Shown here: one piece after another, positions 1 through 7,367 of the stretch
How positions within the stretch are numbered: the first letter of the stretch is position 1
Layout: the number at the start of each line of letters is the position of its first letter
Assembly: GCA_047639555.1 (NCBI GenBank)
Contig: JBLIOE010000011.1
Coordinates: 1-64,000, forward strand
Reading direction: 5' to 3'
Length of the DNA stretch: 64,000 nt
Source of the DNA: JAJRXC01 sp047639555
GTDB taxonomy: Bacteria; Actinomycetota; Acidimicrobiia; Acidimicrobiales; Aldehydirespiratoraceae
Notes under the pieces: generated by a model
Databases searched by the model: none
What the model saw: the letters and a program-made list of their open reading frames with translations, nothing else
What the model was told of the DNA's origin: nothing
Made by a program: the position numbers and the translations under genes

Positions 1-27
1 GTAGCGAATTCGTAGAGAAGGCGAACT

Positions 28-59
28 GGTCGGAGCGGGTCGAGGGTCCCGCCCCGACC
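28..59 (-). terminator. Possible hairpin terminator downstream of the small lipoprotein gene
   Basis: Two 12-base arms (28-39 and 48-59) pair with a single A/C mismatch around an 8-base loop. The hairpin lies just past the stop codon of the minus-strand lipoprotein gene at 68-238, where a terminator would be expected. No T-rich tract follows, so this is a structural call only. Confidence 0.35.
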
Positions 60-67
60 GGCGAGCG

Positions 68-238
68 TCAACCCTCGTCGTCGGTCATGTCGTCGTCGGT
101 CATGTCGTCGTCGGTCATGTCGTCGTCAGCCGCCGGTACGGAGTCCGTTGTTGGATCCTGGTTGTCGGTTGAGCTGTCGTCACCGCACGCGGCGGCGAAC
201 AGAAGGAACGCAAAGAGCACTGCGAATAGTTTCTTCAT
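68..238 (-). CDS. Small acidic lipoprotein with DDDMT repeats (hypothetical)
   Basis: A 56-residue protein. It starts MKKLFAVLF, has a hydrophobic core and then AAAC with the candidate lipidated Cys at residue 18, so it should be exported and anchored to the membrane. The remaining 38 residues are Asp/Thr rich and end in three near-identical DDDMT units, encoded by a 15-base tandem repeat. The reading frame continues upstream without signal-peptide character, so the start at 238 is preferred; AGGTGG lies about 10 bases before it. No enzymatic domain is visible. Similar low-complexity acidic linkers follow the Cys in the larger lipoproteins of this window, so this may be such a linker without a domain, or a small surface protein. 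Function unknown. Confidence 0.6.
   Translation of the reverse strand: MKKLFAVLFAFLLFAAACGDDSSTDNQDPTTDSVPAADDDMTDDDMTDDDMTDDEG
76..120. repeat. 15-base tandem repeat, three units, inside the lipoprotein gene
   Basis: The unit cgtcgtcggtcatgt occurs three times in perfect tandem (76-90, 91-105, 106-120) and a partial fourth unit follows. It encodes the DDDMT repeats and is a plausible site of slippage-driven length variation. Confidence 0.85.
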
Positions 239-389
239 TGGGGGTCCACCTGAACTTGTTGCTTCGACCGCCCGTCTTGGGCCGCGAAGAGACCCGGATG
301 ATTCCGGACCCATGATCTCAACGTCGACGGAGACGTTTGAGTTCCCGAGAACTCAACATGTAAGTGTGGCGACCGCGCAGGGAGGCGTT

Positions 390-1139
390 ATGGAAGCCAA
401 AGGCATCATCTTCACCGCACTCGATACGGACCACGACAACATCGAGTCGTGGAACCGTTGGTACGACCTTGAGCACCTGCCGCCCAATATCGCGATGCCG
501 GAGATCGCGGCCGGGTGTCGTTATGTGGCGCCACCGGAGCTGCACGAGGTCCGTCTCCCGAAGACCGGCACCCACTCGGGATTCGAAGACGGCAAAGGGG
601 TCAACGTCACCATCTATCTGACGTCGGTTGACCCGACCGAAGCGATCCAGGCCATGACCGAATTCCGTGAGGTGCTGGAGGCAGGCGGGCGAATGGAAGG
701 CGCAGGCCGACGCACGGTTCGTACGGGCGACGCGATGGATCTCGACTGGGTCGTCGGCGATCCCGCGCTACGGCTGGACGACCGAGACGTTCCGCATCTC
801 GGCCACACCGGCATTCGAGTGGTGCTGCGCCGTGGTGGTGACGGGCGGGCTCCGGCCAAGGCTGCGGTGGCTCTTGATGGTGTGCACGGTGTGCTGTCGT
901 TCAACAGCAAGTTCTTTCCCGGACTGACGCTCGACCTCTACTACCTGTCCGGGTCCTCCCGGCAGCGCACACTCGAGCTCCGTGAGGGAGCGCCTTACGG
1001 CGACGATGCCGCGGTCGTGCTCGATGCGCCGTTCGATGGGATCACCCCGCTCGACTACTCCTTTGCCGAGCGAATCCGCGCCAGTGATCTCCCTGCCGTG
1101 CTCGACACCGACCAAGTGATGGCGACCAACGACGACTGA
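390..1139 (+). CDS. Hypothetical protein with EthD/dimeric alpha-beta barrel-like N-terminus
   Basis: A 249-residue soluble protein. The start at 390 follows a good Shine-Dalgarno (gggagg); the frame is open far upstream, but that part runs antisense through the lipoprotein gene and is not credible as coding. Residues 24-32 read WYDLEHLPP, resembling the W/YY..EHLP signature of dimeric alpha/beta-barrel proteins of the EthD type, which are often found beside P450s and oxidoreductases. The C-terminal half has no motif I recognise. The P450 at 1163 begins 23 bases downstream, so the two are probably cotranscribed. A role in handling a hydrophobic product of the P450 is an inference only. Confidence 0.55.
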   Translation: MEAKGIIFTALDTDHDNIESWNRWYDLEHLPPNIAMPEIAAGCRYVAPPELHEVRLPKTGTHSGFEDGKGVNVTIYLTSVDPTEAIQAMTEFREVLEAGGRMEGAGRRTVRTGDAMDLDWVVGDPALRLDDRDVPHLGHTGIRVVLRRGGDGRAPAKAAVALDGVHGVLSFNSKFFPGLTLDLYYLSGSSRQRTLELREGAPYGDDAAVVLDAPFDGITPLDYSFAERIRASDLPAVLDTDQVMATNDD

Positions 1140-1162
1140 GGAATCGAAGCGCGGCGTGCTCA

Positions 1163-2392
1163 TTGGCTACGGTCCCGCATGTGGATGATCTCGTCTTCAA
1201 CCCGTTCGGCTTCTCGCATCACGACGATCCGTACGTCACGTATCAACGCATGCGCGATGAAGCGCCGTGTTACTGGAACGACGAACTGAGGTTCTGGGCC
1301 CTCTCGCGCTTCGAGGATGTGCAAGAGGCGTTCCGCAACACAGACCTGTATTCGTCGGCCGGTGGTATCGCTCTGGAGAATCGACGACCGATCGGTCAGT
1401 CGATGGGCTTCGACCAGATGATCGAGTTTGACCCGCCGGATCACACCGTGCTCCGCAAACTCGTGAGTCGTGTGTTCACCACTCGGACCGTCGCGAAGAT
1501 GGAGGACGAGATTCGGGCGATCTTCACGAAGTATCTCGACCGTATTGTCGAGAAGGGGAGTGCGGAGGTGGTCAACGATCTGACCAGTCCGTATCCGATG
1601 GATGTGATCTCGGCGGTGCTTGGTGTGCCCGAGGCCGATCGTGAACATCTGCGGGTGTCGAGCGACAAGATCATGGAACGCAACGACGGCGTTCTTGAGA
1701 TTCCGCCGGAGGCCGCGGAGGGCATGATGGGCCTCGTCTCGTACTTCATGGACGATCTTCCGAAACGTAAGGCCGGCGAGGGGTCAGGTCTCATCAACGA
1801 CCTTGTTGGTTTCGAGGTCGATGGTCGGGCGCTCAGCGACGAAGAGCTCCTGGGGTTCTGTGTCCTGTTCGTGATTGCCGGTCACGAGACGACCACGAAG
1901 ATGGTGGCGAATGTGCTCGAACTGCTTTCTCGACATCCGGATCAGCAGTCCGCTCTCGCCGCGGACCTGGATCTGGTGCCGGGCGCGATCGAGGAAGTCC
2001 TTCGTTTCCACAACTCGACCCAGTACATGCATCGCACGGTCACCCGCGACCATGAGATGCACGGCCAGCAGATGAAGGCCGGCGATTCTGTTCTGCTTGT
2101 GATCGGCGCGGCCAACCATGATGAGCGCGAGTTCGGGCCGACTGCGGAGGAGTTCAACATCCATCGTCGACCCGAGCGACACCTGGCCTTCGGCTACGGC
2201 GCCCACTTCTGTCTTGGTGCTGCGCTTGCCCGTATGGAAGGCAAGGTTGCCGTCGAGGAGATCTTCCGTCGAATCCCCGACTACCAGGTCGATCACGATG
2301 CCAAGGTGCGGTTCCACTCCAGCAACGTCACCGGATGGCGCACATTGCCGATCTCGCTCCCGCCGGGCCCCGTTGTCGCCGTGGGAGGCTGA
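1163..2392 (+). CDS. Cytochrome P450 (first copy)
   Basis: A 409-residue soluble bacterial-type P450. The I-helix oxygen-activation motif AGHETT is at residues 239-244, the K-helix ExxR at E278-R281, and the haem loop FGYGAHFCLG at 343-352 with the thiolate ligand C350. All key residues are intact and the length is typical. The start is TTG at 1163, with an in-frame GTG at 1181 as the alternative; neither has a convincing ribosome site, so the N-terminus is uncertain by six residues. It needs ferredoxin/reductase partners, and the only ferredoxin in the window is at 51169. The aldolase-like gene begins 5 bases after the stop. Substrate unknown; a hydrophobic acid or terpenoid is inferred from the neighbourhood. 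Confidence 0.93.
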   Translation: MATVPHVDDLVFNPFGFSHHDDPYVTYQRMRDEAPCYWNDELRFWALSRFEDVQEAFRNTDLYSSAGGIALENRRPIGQSMGFDQMIEFDPPDHTVLRKLVSRVFTTRTVAKMEDEIRAIFTKYLDRIVEKGSAEVVNDLTSPYPMDVISAVLGVPEADREHLRVSSDKIMERNDGVLEIPPEAAEGMMGLVSYFMDDLPKRKAGEGSGLINDLVGFEVDGRALSDEELLGFCVLFVIAGHETTTKMVANVLELLSRHPDQQSALAADLDLVPGAIEEVLRFHNSTQYMHRTVTRDHEMHGQQMKAGDSVLLVIGAANHDEREFGPTAEEFNIHRRPERHLAFGYGAHFCLGAALARMEGKVAVEEIFRRIPDYQVDHDAKVRFHSSNVTGWRTLPISLPPGPVVAVGG

Positions 2393-2397
2393 GCCGG

Positions 2398-3156
2398 ATG
2401 TCGTTCGTACCTACACCTGACGCGCTGATTCCGCCCCTCGGGCCCCGTGAGGAGCTAGTCCTTCTCGCCCGCACGCTTTGGCGTGAGGGTTACAACGATC
2501 ACCTCGCCGGTCACATCACGATCAACCGAGGCGACGACACGTTGTGGTGCAACCCCTGGCTTCTGCACTGGGAAGAGCTCCGCCCCGAGCACATCATTGC
2601 CATCGACCTCGATGGGAACGTGGTCGAGCCGGCGCTCGACGGCAACGACTGGCCGGTACCGCTGGGGATCCCGCTCCACCTCGAGCTGCATCGGGCCCGA
2701 CCCGACGTGCAGGTCGCTGTTCATAGCCACCCGCTCTACGCCACCGTGTGGGCCGACGCTGGCCGGATCCCGCCGGCGCTCGACCAATCGTCGGCGCTCG
2801 GTGGCGGCGAACTCGTGCTGGTCGACGAGTACGAAGGGGCAGCCAACAGCGCATCGGCCGCGGCCGCGGCGGTCGCGTTGATGGGTGATGCCGATATGGC
2901 GCTCCTTGCGGCCCACGGTGTTTTCGTCACCGCCGGTTCTGTCCGGGCCGCGCACCAGCGCGCAGTGGCGCTTGAACAACGAGCGGAGCGCGCCTGGTTC
3001 GCCACCGCCCTTGTTGATGGTCCGCTTCAGTCAAAGCTTGGCCCCGACATCGTGACGATGTTCCAACGAAGCAAGGGTGAAGGTTTCATCGGGTTCTGGG
3101 AAGCCGCCGTTCGTGCCGAACTCAGAGCTGATCCGACACTCTTGGAGGAGCGATGA
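2398..3156 (+). CDS. Class II aldolase/adducin-family protein, catalytic acid apparently missing
   Basis: A 252-residue member of the class II aldolase/adducin fold. The metal-binding HSH is at residues 109-111 and the third ligand His is at H173 (AAHG). In true class II aldolases the catalytic Glu sits in an SSE-x-P-x-H segment. Here the equivalent reads LGIPLH, so the acid appears to be replaced; the paralogue at 32275 keeps it at E73. This one may therefore catalyse a metal-dependent reaction other than retro-aldol cleavage, such as decarboxylation or epimerisation, or be inactive. The start ATG at 2398 is preferred over an upstream in-frame ATG inside the P450 gene. The stop overlaps the next start (ATGA), implying translational coupling. 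Confidence 0.8.
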   Translation: MSFVPTPDALIPPLGPREELVLLARTLWREGYNDHLAGHITINRGDDTLWCNPWLLHWEELRPEHIIAIDLDGNVVEPALDGNDWPVPLGIPLHLELHRARPDVQVAVHSHPLYATVWADAGRIPPALDQSSALGGGELVLVDEYEGAANSASAAAAAVALMGDADMALLAAHGVFVTAGSVRAAHQRAVALEQRAERAWFATALVDGPLQSKLGPDIVTMFQRSKGEGFIGFWEAAVRAELRADPTLLEER

Positions 3157-4133
3157 GCGAAACGAGTCCGACGCTCGGTCTGTATTTCGACTTCCGTAAC
3201 CCAGAGCCGTGGCACCGCGATCCGGCGGCGTACTACGGGTGGCATCTCGATCTCATGGAGGAGGCCGACCGTCGCGGCGTCGGCTCGTTGTGGGTGACCG
3301 AGCATCACTTCGTGGAGGACGGCTATCTTCCTCAGCCGCTTACCGCGCTCGCCGCGATCGCGGCGCGGACGAAGCAGTGTCGACTCGGAACCGGCGTGGT
3401 GGTTGCCCCGCTGATGCACCCGATGGCGATCGCCGAACAGGCTGCACTTGTCGACATCATGAGCAACGGTCGGCTGGAGCTGGGCCTGGGCGCCGGCTAT
3501 GTCGCCCCCGAGTTCGAGGCGTTCGGCGTTGAACTGGCAGACCGATACCACGCCACTGATCACGCGCTCGCGGAAGTCGGCCGCATCTGGGCCGAGCGCG
3601 AGTGCACCCCCGGTCCGGTTCAGGATCCGCCGCCGATTTGGGCCGGTTATCTCGGGCCCGTGGGTGCCCGGCGCGCCGGTCGCCTCGGTGTCGGCCTGAT
3701 GACCTGGAACGCCGACAGCTGGCCCGTGTATCGCGACGCGCTCGCGGAATTCGGCCACGATCCGGCGATCGCTCGTATGGGCGGCGTCGTCGACTTCATC
3801 CTGGCTGACGACCCCGAGCGAATGTTCGAAGAGATCCTCCCGCACCGCACCCATCAGCTGAACAGCTATCGGCAGAACGCGGCGCGCGGCTCAGGCCGCA
3901 CCCCCCGCGTACTTACCGTGGACGAGGTTCGCGAAGGCCGCGGTTCGGGTGTTATCGCTCCGCTGCAGATTCTGACGGTGGCGGACGCGGCCGAACGAGT
4001 TCGTTCGATTTGTGCCGATGCCCCGATCGAGCAGCTCTACCTGTGGGCGTCGATCGGTGGGATGCCGGAGCATCTGGTCGAACGGCAGATGGAACTGCTC
4101 GTCGACGAGCTGCAACCGGCGATCGCCGACTGA
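3153..4133 (+). CDS. LLM-class flavin-dependent oxidoreductase
   Basis: A 326-residue luciferase-like monooxygenase family protein with a TIM-barrel layout. Typical segments are the VTEHHF motif near residue 50, AEQAALVDIMSNGRLELGLG in the first third, and the downstream PPIWAG. The family uses FMNH2 or reduced F420 to oxygenate or reduce organic substrates; which cofactor is used here cannot be read from the sequence. The ATG overlaps the stop of the aldolase-like gene by four bases, and the next P450 starts 1 base after its stop, so it belongs to the 390-6228 operon. It is one of three paralogues in the window (29005, 61103), each next to different enzymes. Confidence 0.88.
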   Translation: MSETSPTLGLYFDFRNPEPWHRDPAAYYGWHLDLMEEADRRGVGSLWVTEHHFVEDGYLPQPLTALAAIAARTKQCRLGTGVVVAPLMHPMAIAEQAALVDIMSNGRLELGLGAGYVAPEFEAFGVELADRYHATDHALAEVGRIWAERECTPGPVQDPPPIWAGYLGPVGARRAGRLGVGLMTWNADSWPVYRDALAEFGHDPAIARMGGVVDFILADDPERMFEEILPHRTHQLNSYRQNAARGSGRTPRVLTVDEVREGRGSGVIAPLQILTVADAAERVRSICADAPIEQLYLWASIGGMPEHLVERQMELLVDELQPAIAD

Positions 4134-4134
4134 C

Positions 4135-5349
4135 ATGGATCCGGTCGTACCCATCGACGATCCGGAGTGGTGGCAAGACCCGTACCCGACGCTGAACCGG
4201 CTGCGTGACGTACACGGCACCGTGGTCACGCCGGACGGAACCCAGGTCATCCTTCGCTGGGACGATGCCGAAGCGATGAAGAAGTCTTCGCGCTTCGTGA
4301 ACGAGGGACTCGAGTTCATCGAGGCCCGGGGTTTCGTCCCCGGCGACCCGCTCTACGAATGGCGTCAATATTCGATCGGCGCGCAGAACGGCGCGGACCA
4401 TCAACGGCTGCGCCGGCTGGTGAACCGGGCGATGACCGTCCGCTCAGTCGACCGCATGCGCACTTCAGCCCGCGAGCACATCGAGTCGGCGCTGCGAGGG
4501 GCGGCCGGTGCCGACGGAATGGCCGAGATCGAGGTTCGTAGCGCGCTGCGAACCAGTCCTTTCATGGTGATCACCGAGTTCCTCGGGATCGATCTCGCCG
4601 ACGCAATGCAGATCGGTCAGACCATGGGCGCGGGAAGCGCCGATGCGTTCGGTCCGGCAGTGACGCAGGAGATTCGCGACACCGCCAACGCAACGTTCGC
4701 CGCGCTAATGGAGTTCGTCGGTGAGCTCGCGAACGATCGGCGGGCGAACCCGCGTGATGACCTCCTCTCCGAACTGATTTCTGCGGAGCAAGAAGGTGAC
4801 CGCCTTAGTCACGACGAACTGGTCGTGCTTTTCACGAACATCTTCGCCGGCGCAATCGAATCGACGCTCAGCGCGATGACGAGCACCGTCTACGAGTTGG
4901 CGCAGCATCCAGCTGCCCTCGCCGACTTGCAGGATCGGCCCGACGAGTTGAAGCGCTCCTGCGTCGAGGAGGTGCTCCGCCATCGTCCGTCTTTCTACGC
5001 AGTCGGCCAGAAGGCGGCCATCGCCACGTCGTTTGCCGGCCACGAGTTCGCCGAAGGTGAATCAGCGACGATCATCCTTGGCGGCCCCAATCGCGACCCA
5101 TCCCGGTGGGCGGATCCGAATCGATTCGACATTCATCGGGACCCGACCGTGTGGTCGATGACCTTCAGCATGGGCGCCCACTTCTGTTTGGGCCAGGCGT
5201 TGGCCCGTACCGAGCTCCAGGAGACGGCCGCCGCGGTTGCTCGGATTTGCCAAGACCTCGAAGTGATCGAGGAGCCGCGCTGGAAACCCTTCGCCACCGT
5301 CAACCAGGTGGAAGAGCTCCGCGTTCGCTATCGAGTCCGCGAGAACTGA
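4135..5349 (+). CDS. Cytochrome P450 (second copy) with altered I-helix motif
   Basis: A 404-residue P450. The haem loop FSMGAHFCLG is at 344-353 with ligand C351, and the K-helix reads EEVLRHR, so the haem core is intact. The I-helix differs from the norm: residues 239-244 read GAIEST where [AG]Gx[DE]T[TS] is expected, so the acid E242 is kept but the conserved Thr aligns with S243, followed by T244. Such changes occur in P450s with unusual oxygen or peroxide chemistry, although Ser can substitute functionally. The ATG at 4135 lies one base after the preceding stop; upstream in-frame codons inside the oxidoreductase gene are rejected. Only about 30% of it looks alike to the 1163 copy by eye, so it is not a recent duplicate. 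Confidence 0.92.
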   Translation: MDPVVPIDDPEWWQDPYPTLNRLRDVHGTVVTPDGTQVILRWDDAEAMKKSSRFVNEGLEFIEARGFVPGDPLYEWRQYSIGAQNGADHQRLRRLVNRAMTVRSVDRMRTSAREHIESALRGAAGADGMAEIEVRSALRTSPFMVITEFLGIDLADAMQIGQTMGAGSADAFGPAVTQEIRDTANATFAALMEFVGELANDRRANPRDDLLSELISAEQEGDRLSHDELVVLFTNIFAGAIESTLSAMTSTVYELAQHPAALADLQDRPDELKRSCVEEVLRHRPSFYAVGQKAAIATSFAGHEFAEGESATIILGGPNRDPSRWADPNRFDIHRDPTVWSMTFSMGAHFCLGQALARTELQETAAAVARICQDLEVIEEPRWKPFATVNQVEELRVRYRVREN

Positions 5350-5403
5350 GCTTCGAGTGGGTGGCGTTGCGTGGTTGGTCCGGACGGATCCGGTGGCGCA
5401 GCG

Positions 5404-5409
5404 TAGGGT
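5404..5409 (+). promoter_or_regulatory. Putative -10 box (TAGGGT) of a leaderless promoter for the SDR gene
   Basis: TAGGGT fits TANNNT and ends exactly six bases before the ATG at 5416, the spacing shared by several genes here. No clear -35 element. The SDR may also be read through from the upstream operon. Confidence 0.4.
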
Positions 5410-5415
5410 CGAAGA

Positions 5416-6228
5416 ATGGACGCGAGTGGAGTGGCATGGGTGACCGGTGCGAGTCGCGGGATCGGGCGAGCGATCGCGCTCGACCTGGCCCAGGCCGGCT
5501 TCGATGTGGTCGCCGCGATGCGCGACCCGGCCGATGGTGCGGATCTTGCCGCTCAAGTGGGAGACGGTGGCGGGTCGATCGCCGTGCAGCGCATCGACAT
5601 GGACGACCCGGACACGTTTGTCGTGCCCGACGGGCTGCGGGTGTTGGTCAATAACGCCGGCATCGAGCGTGAGTATCTTCCGGTCGAACATGTCGACCTC
5701 GCCGACTGGCGGGCCGTGTTCGAGACGAACGTATTTGGTCTGGTCGAGTTGACCGGGCGGGCGATCCCTACCCTGCGGGCCGGTGGCGGGGGGGTGGTGT
5801 GCAACATCACGTCGTCGTCGATCCTCGCCGCGATCCCGTTCTATTCGGTCTACCGGGCGAGCAAGGCGGCGGTGTCGGCCTTCGGTGAGTCGCTGCGTTG
5901 CGAGATGGCACCCTTCGGTATCCGGGTGATCGAGATCATGCCGGGACCGATCGACACCGACATGCTGGCCGGGTCGGACCGCATGCCCGAGGCCGTGTCC
6001 TACGGGGGGTACCGCGAGATGGCCGAGGCGTCATACGCCGGTCGCAAGGCGGTTGACCACATGACGACGCCGGCAGCCGACGCCGCCGCTCGCATCACCG
6101 CGGCGATCCTCGACGACAACGCACCTCTGAAGCACGGCTGTGACGACCTGTCGGTTGGGCTGCTCGACGCCTGGAGCGCTGCACCGGTCTCGCTGGTCGG
6201 TTCGCCCTACGACGGTCAGGGCCTCTGA
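5416..6228 (+). CDS. Short-chain dehydrogenase/reductase
   Basis: A 270-residue classical SDR. The cofactor motif TGASRGIG is at residues 10-17, NNAG starts at residue 79, SSS lies in the fifth strand, and the catalytic YRASK puts Y146 and K150 in place; MPGPIDTDM follows. All catalytic residues are present. It should interconvert a secondary alcohol and ketone with NAD(P)H, a natural follow-up to the two hydroxylating P450s upstream. The gene is 66 bases beyond the second P450 and has its own candidate promoter at 5404, so it may be expressed both with and apart from the operon. Substrate not predictable. Confidence 0.92.
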   Translation: MDASGVAWVTGASRGIGRAIALDLAQAGFDVVAAMRDPADGADLAAQVGDGGGSIAVQRIDMDDPDTFVVPDGLRVLVNNAGIEREYLPVEHVDLADWRAVFETNVFGLVELTGRAIPTLRAGGGGVVCNITSSSILAAIPFYSVYRASKAAVSAFGESLRCEMAPFGIRVIEIMPGPIDTDMLAGSDRMPEAVSYGGYREMAEASYAGRKAVDHMTTPAADAAARITAAILDDNAPLKHGCDDLSVGLLDAWSAAPVSLVGSPYDGQGL

Positions 6229-6366
6229 CCGACCGTCATCGACAATCGGCACGCTCTCATGGGCGCAGTCGAGGCCGCCCATATGTGTGCCGATCGCGAG
6301 CGGGTCGGTGTCAACCTCAGCGCTGCGATTATGGGCGGCCGCGAGCGCTTCTTTGGTCAAACACTT

Positions 6367-6418
6367 CGCCGGTTCCCTCGTGGTGCGTGCTCGGCTCAGT
6401 TTCGTGATTATGCGCTGG
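6367..6418 (+). repeat. Imperfect direct repeat, copy 1, flanking the VapBC module
   Basis: Shares CGCCGGTTCCC at its left end and a GATTATGyGCTGG block 27 bases further with the segment at 7092-7143, at identical spacing. About 36 of 52 positions match by eye. It lies just past the vapC end of the module. Confidence 0.4.
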
Positions 6419-6429
6419 TTTCGATGAGC

Positions 6430-6828
6430 TCAGGAGCTGGAATCTGGGTGGCTTCGCAATTCGGTGTGTCGCTCGAGTGCAGCGAAGTCCACGTCGGCAT
6501 GGAGGAGTTCAGCGCCGGCTCGAATCGCCACAGCAGCAATGAGGCAGTCGATCAATTTGCGGACTGTCTCTCCTCGTCGACGGCAGATTCGATAGAGGGC
6601 CGCCGCCTCGTCGAAGTCAGCTGGGGTTGTTGGGAGCATCGCCGCCCGGTTGAGCAGTCCCCGCAATTGGGAGAGGTGGTGATCGTCTCGGGCGCCAGCC
6701 AGGATCTCCATCGAAATCGCATCGCAAACCGCTAGGTCGTCGTCGAGAAGGCGGTCGACGGCGTTGCACACCGGCGAGTCGGTGTCGCGGAGGAACTCAA
6801 TCCACGCTGAGGAGTCGACAACGATCAT
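6430..6828 (-). CDS. vapC: PIN-domain toxin VapC
   Basis: A 132-residue PIN-domain ribonuclease, the toxin half of a type II module. The acidic Mg2+ site is complete: D5 in the opening VVDSSAW, E41 in SMEILAG, D94 in LIDCLIA, and D112/D114 in HADVDF. The family cleaves specific structured RNAs, often tRNA or rRNA, once the antitoxin is degraded. Its ATG overlaps the stop of the antitoxin gene at 6825-7028 by four bases, the usual antitoxin-first arrangement. A same-strand stretch here has a longish opposite-strand open frame, but this reading is the one with family motifs. Confidence 0.93.
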   Translation of the reverse strand: MIVVDSSAWIEFLRDTDSPVCNAVDRLLDDDLAVCDAISMEILAGARDDHHLSQLRGLLNRAAMLPTTPADFDEAAALYRICRRRGETVRKLIDCLIAAVAIRAGAELLHADVDFAALERHTELRSHPDSSS

Positions 6829-7028
6829 TCGGCGCGACTTGAGCGCATGTCGGCCAGGTCGCCGTCCCAGCCTGAGCCGCGAAGCGCTCGAGCGTCGTCG
6901 AGGTCAAGCGCTTCACCAACGAGACGTCTCAGCGCCAAGTTGACCGCGTCTCGCTTGGTGGTGAGCTGATAGCGATCCATCACCTCACGGCAGGCGTCTT
7001 CATCGATGTCGATATTGGTACGTGCCAT
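6825..7028 (-). CDS. vapB: VapB-type antitoxin
   Basis: A 67-residue antitoxin starting MARTNIDID. It has a ribbon-helix-helix-like N-terminus: a beta strand TNIDID, then the helix EACREVMDRY, followed by KRDAVNLALRRLV typical of VapB families. The acidic C-terminal tail (DLDDARALRGSGWDGD) is the toxin-neutralising arm. The frame is open for 16 codons further upstream, but a strong TATAGT box ends six bases before 7028, so transcription probably begins at this ATG. The module would be autoregulated by the VapB-VapC complex binding its promoter. Confidence 0.88.
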   Translation of the reverse strand: MARTNIDIDEDACREVMDRYQLTTKRDAVNLALRRLVGEALDLDDARALRGSGWDGDLADMRSSRAE

Positions 7029-7034
7029 ACACCT

Positions 7035-7040
7035 ACTATA
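7035..7040 (-). promoter_or_regulatory. -10 box (TATAGT) of the vapBC promoter, leaderless geometry
   Basis: On the minus strand TATAGT is followed by six bases (AGGTGT) and then the vapB ATG. GGTGTAT occurs twice, once overlapping the -10 box and once overlapping the start codon. This repeat could be the antitoxin operator. Confidence 0.6.
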
Positions 7041-7076
7041 CACCATCGTCTGATCATGTCTGTTGATATCGAGCAC

Positions 7077-7367
7077 TGCAGCCGCACATCACGCCGGTTC
7101 CCGAGTGGCTGGTCGAGCTTTCGGGTTCGAGATTATGTGCTGGGTCTTTTGCTGCTGACCGGTTCGGGCCGATTGCTCATGTGTCATTGCTGTTGAGTTC
7201 TTGGTGCAGCGCAACGCGGGCGATGACAGTGGGACAGCTGTTGAGCGAGACTCGATGGCCCGTAGCTAGATCCGTCGGCGGAATCGTCACACAGGACACC
7301 GCGTTTCGAGAACTCACTAGGCGCCCAAACGTTGCACGACCCGGCGTTGGCCAGCTGTCGGGAGGGC
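7077..7367. other. Non-coding gap between vapBC and the hydrolase gene
   Basis: About 290 bases. It contains the second copy of the imperfect direct repeat (7092-7143) and nothing else I can support. A short plus-strand frame (7181-7390) has no motif or ribosome site and is not called. Confidence 0.5.
7092..7143 (+). repeat. Imperfect direct repeat, copy 2, flanking the VapBC module
   Basis: Partner of 6367-6418. The left block CGCCGGTTCCC matches perfectly, the 27-base middle is about half conserved, and the right block GATTATGTGCTGG differs by one base. The two copies bracket the toxin-antitoxin module. Confidence 0.4.

Noticed and set aside
87..389. In-frame plus-strand extension upstream of the gene at 390
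   Set aside because: It is antisense to the small lipoprotein repeat and encodes SSSVM repeats only because of the 15-base tandem unit. The Shine-Dalgarno lies at 390.
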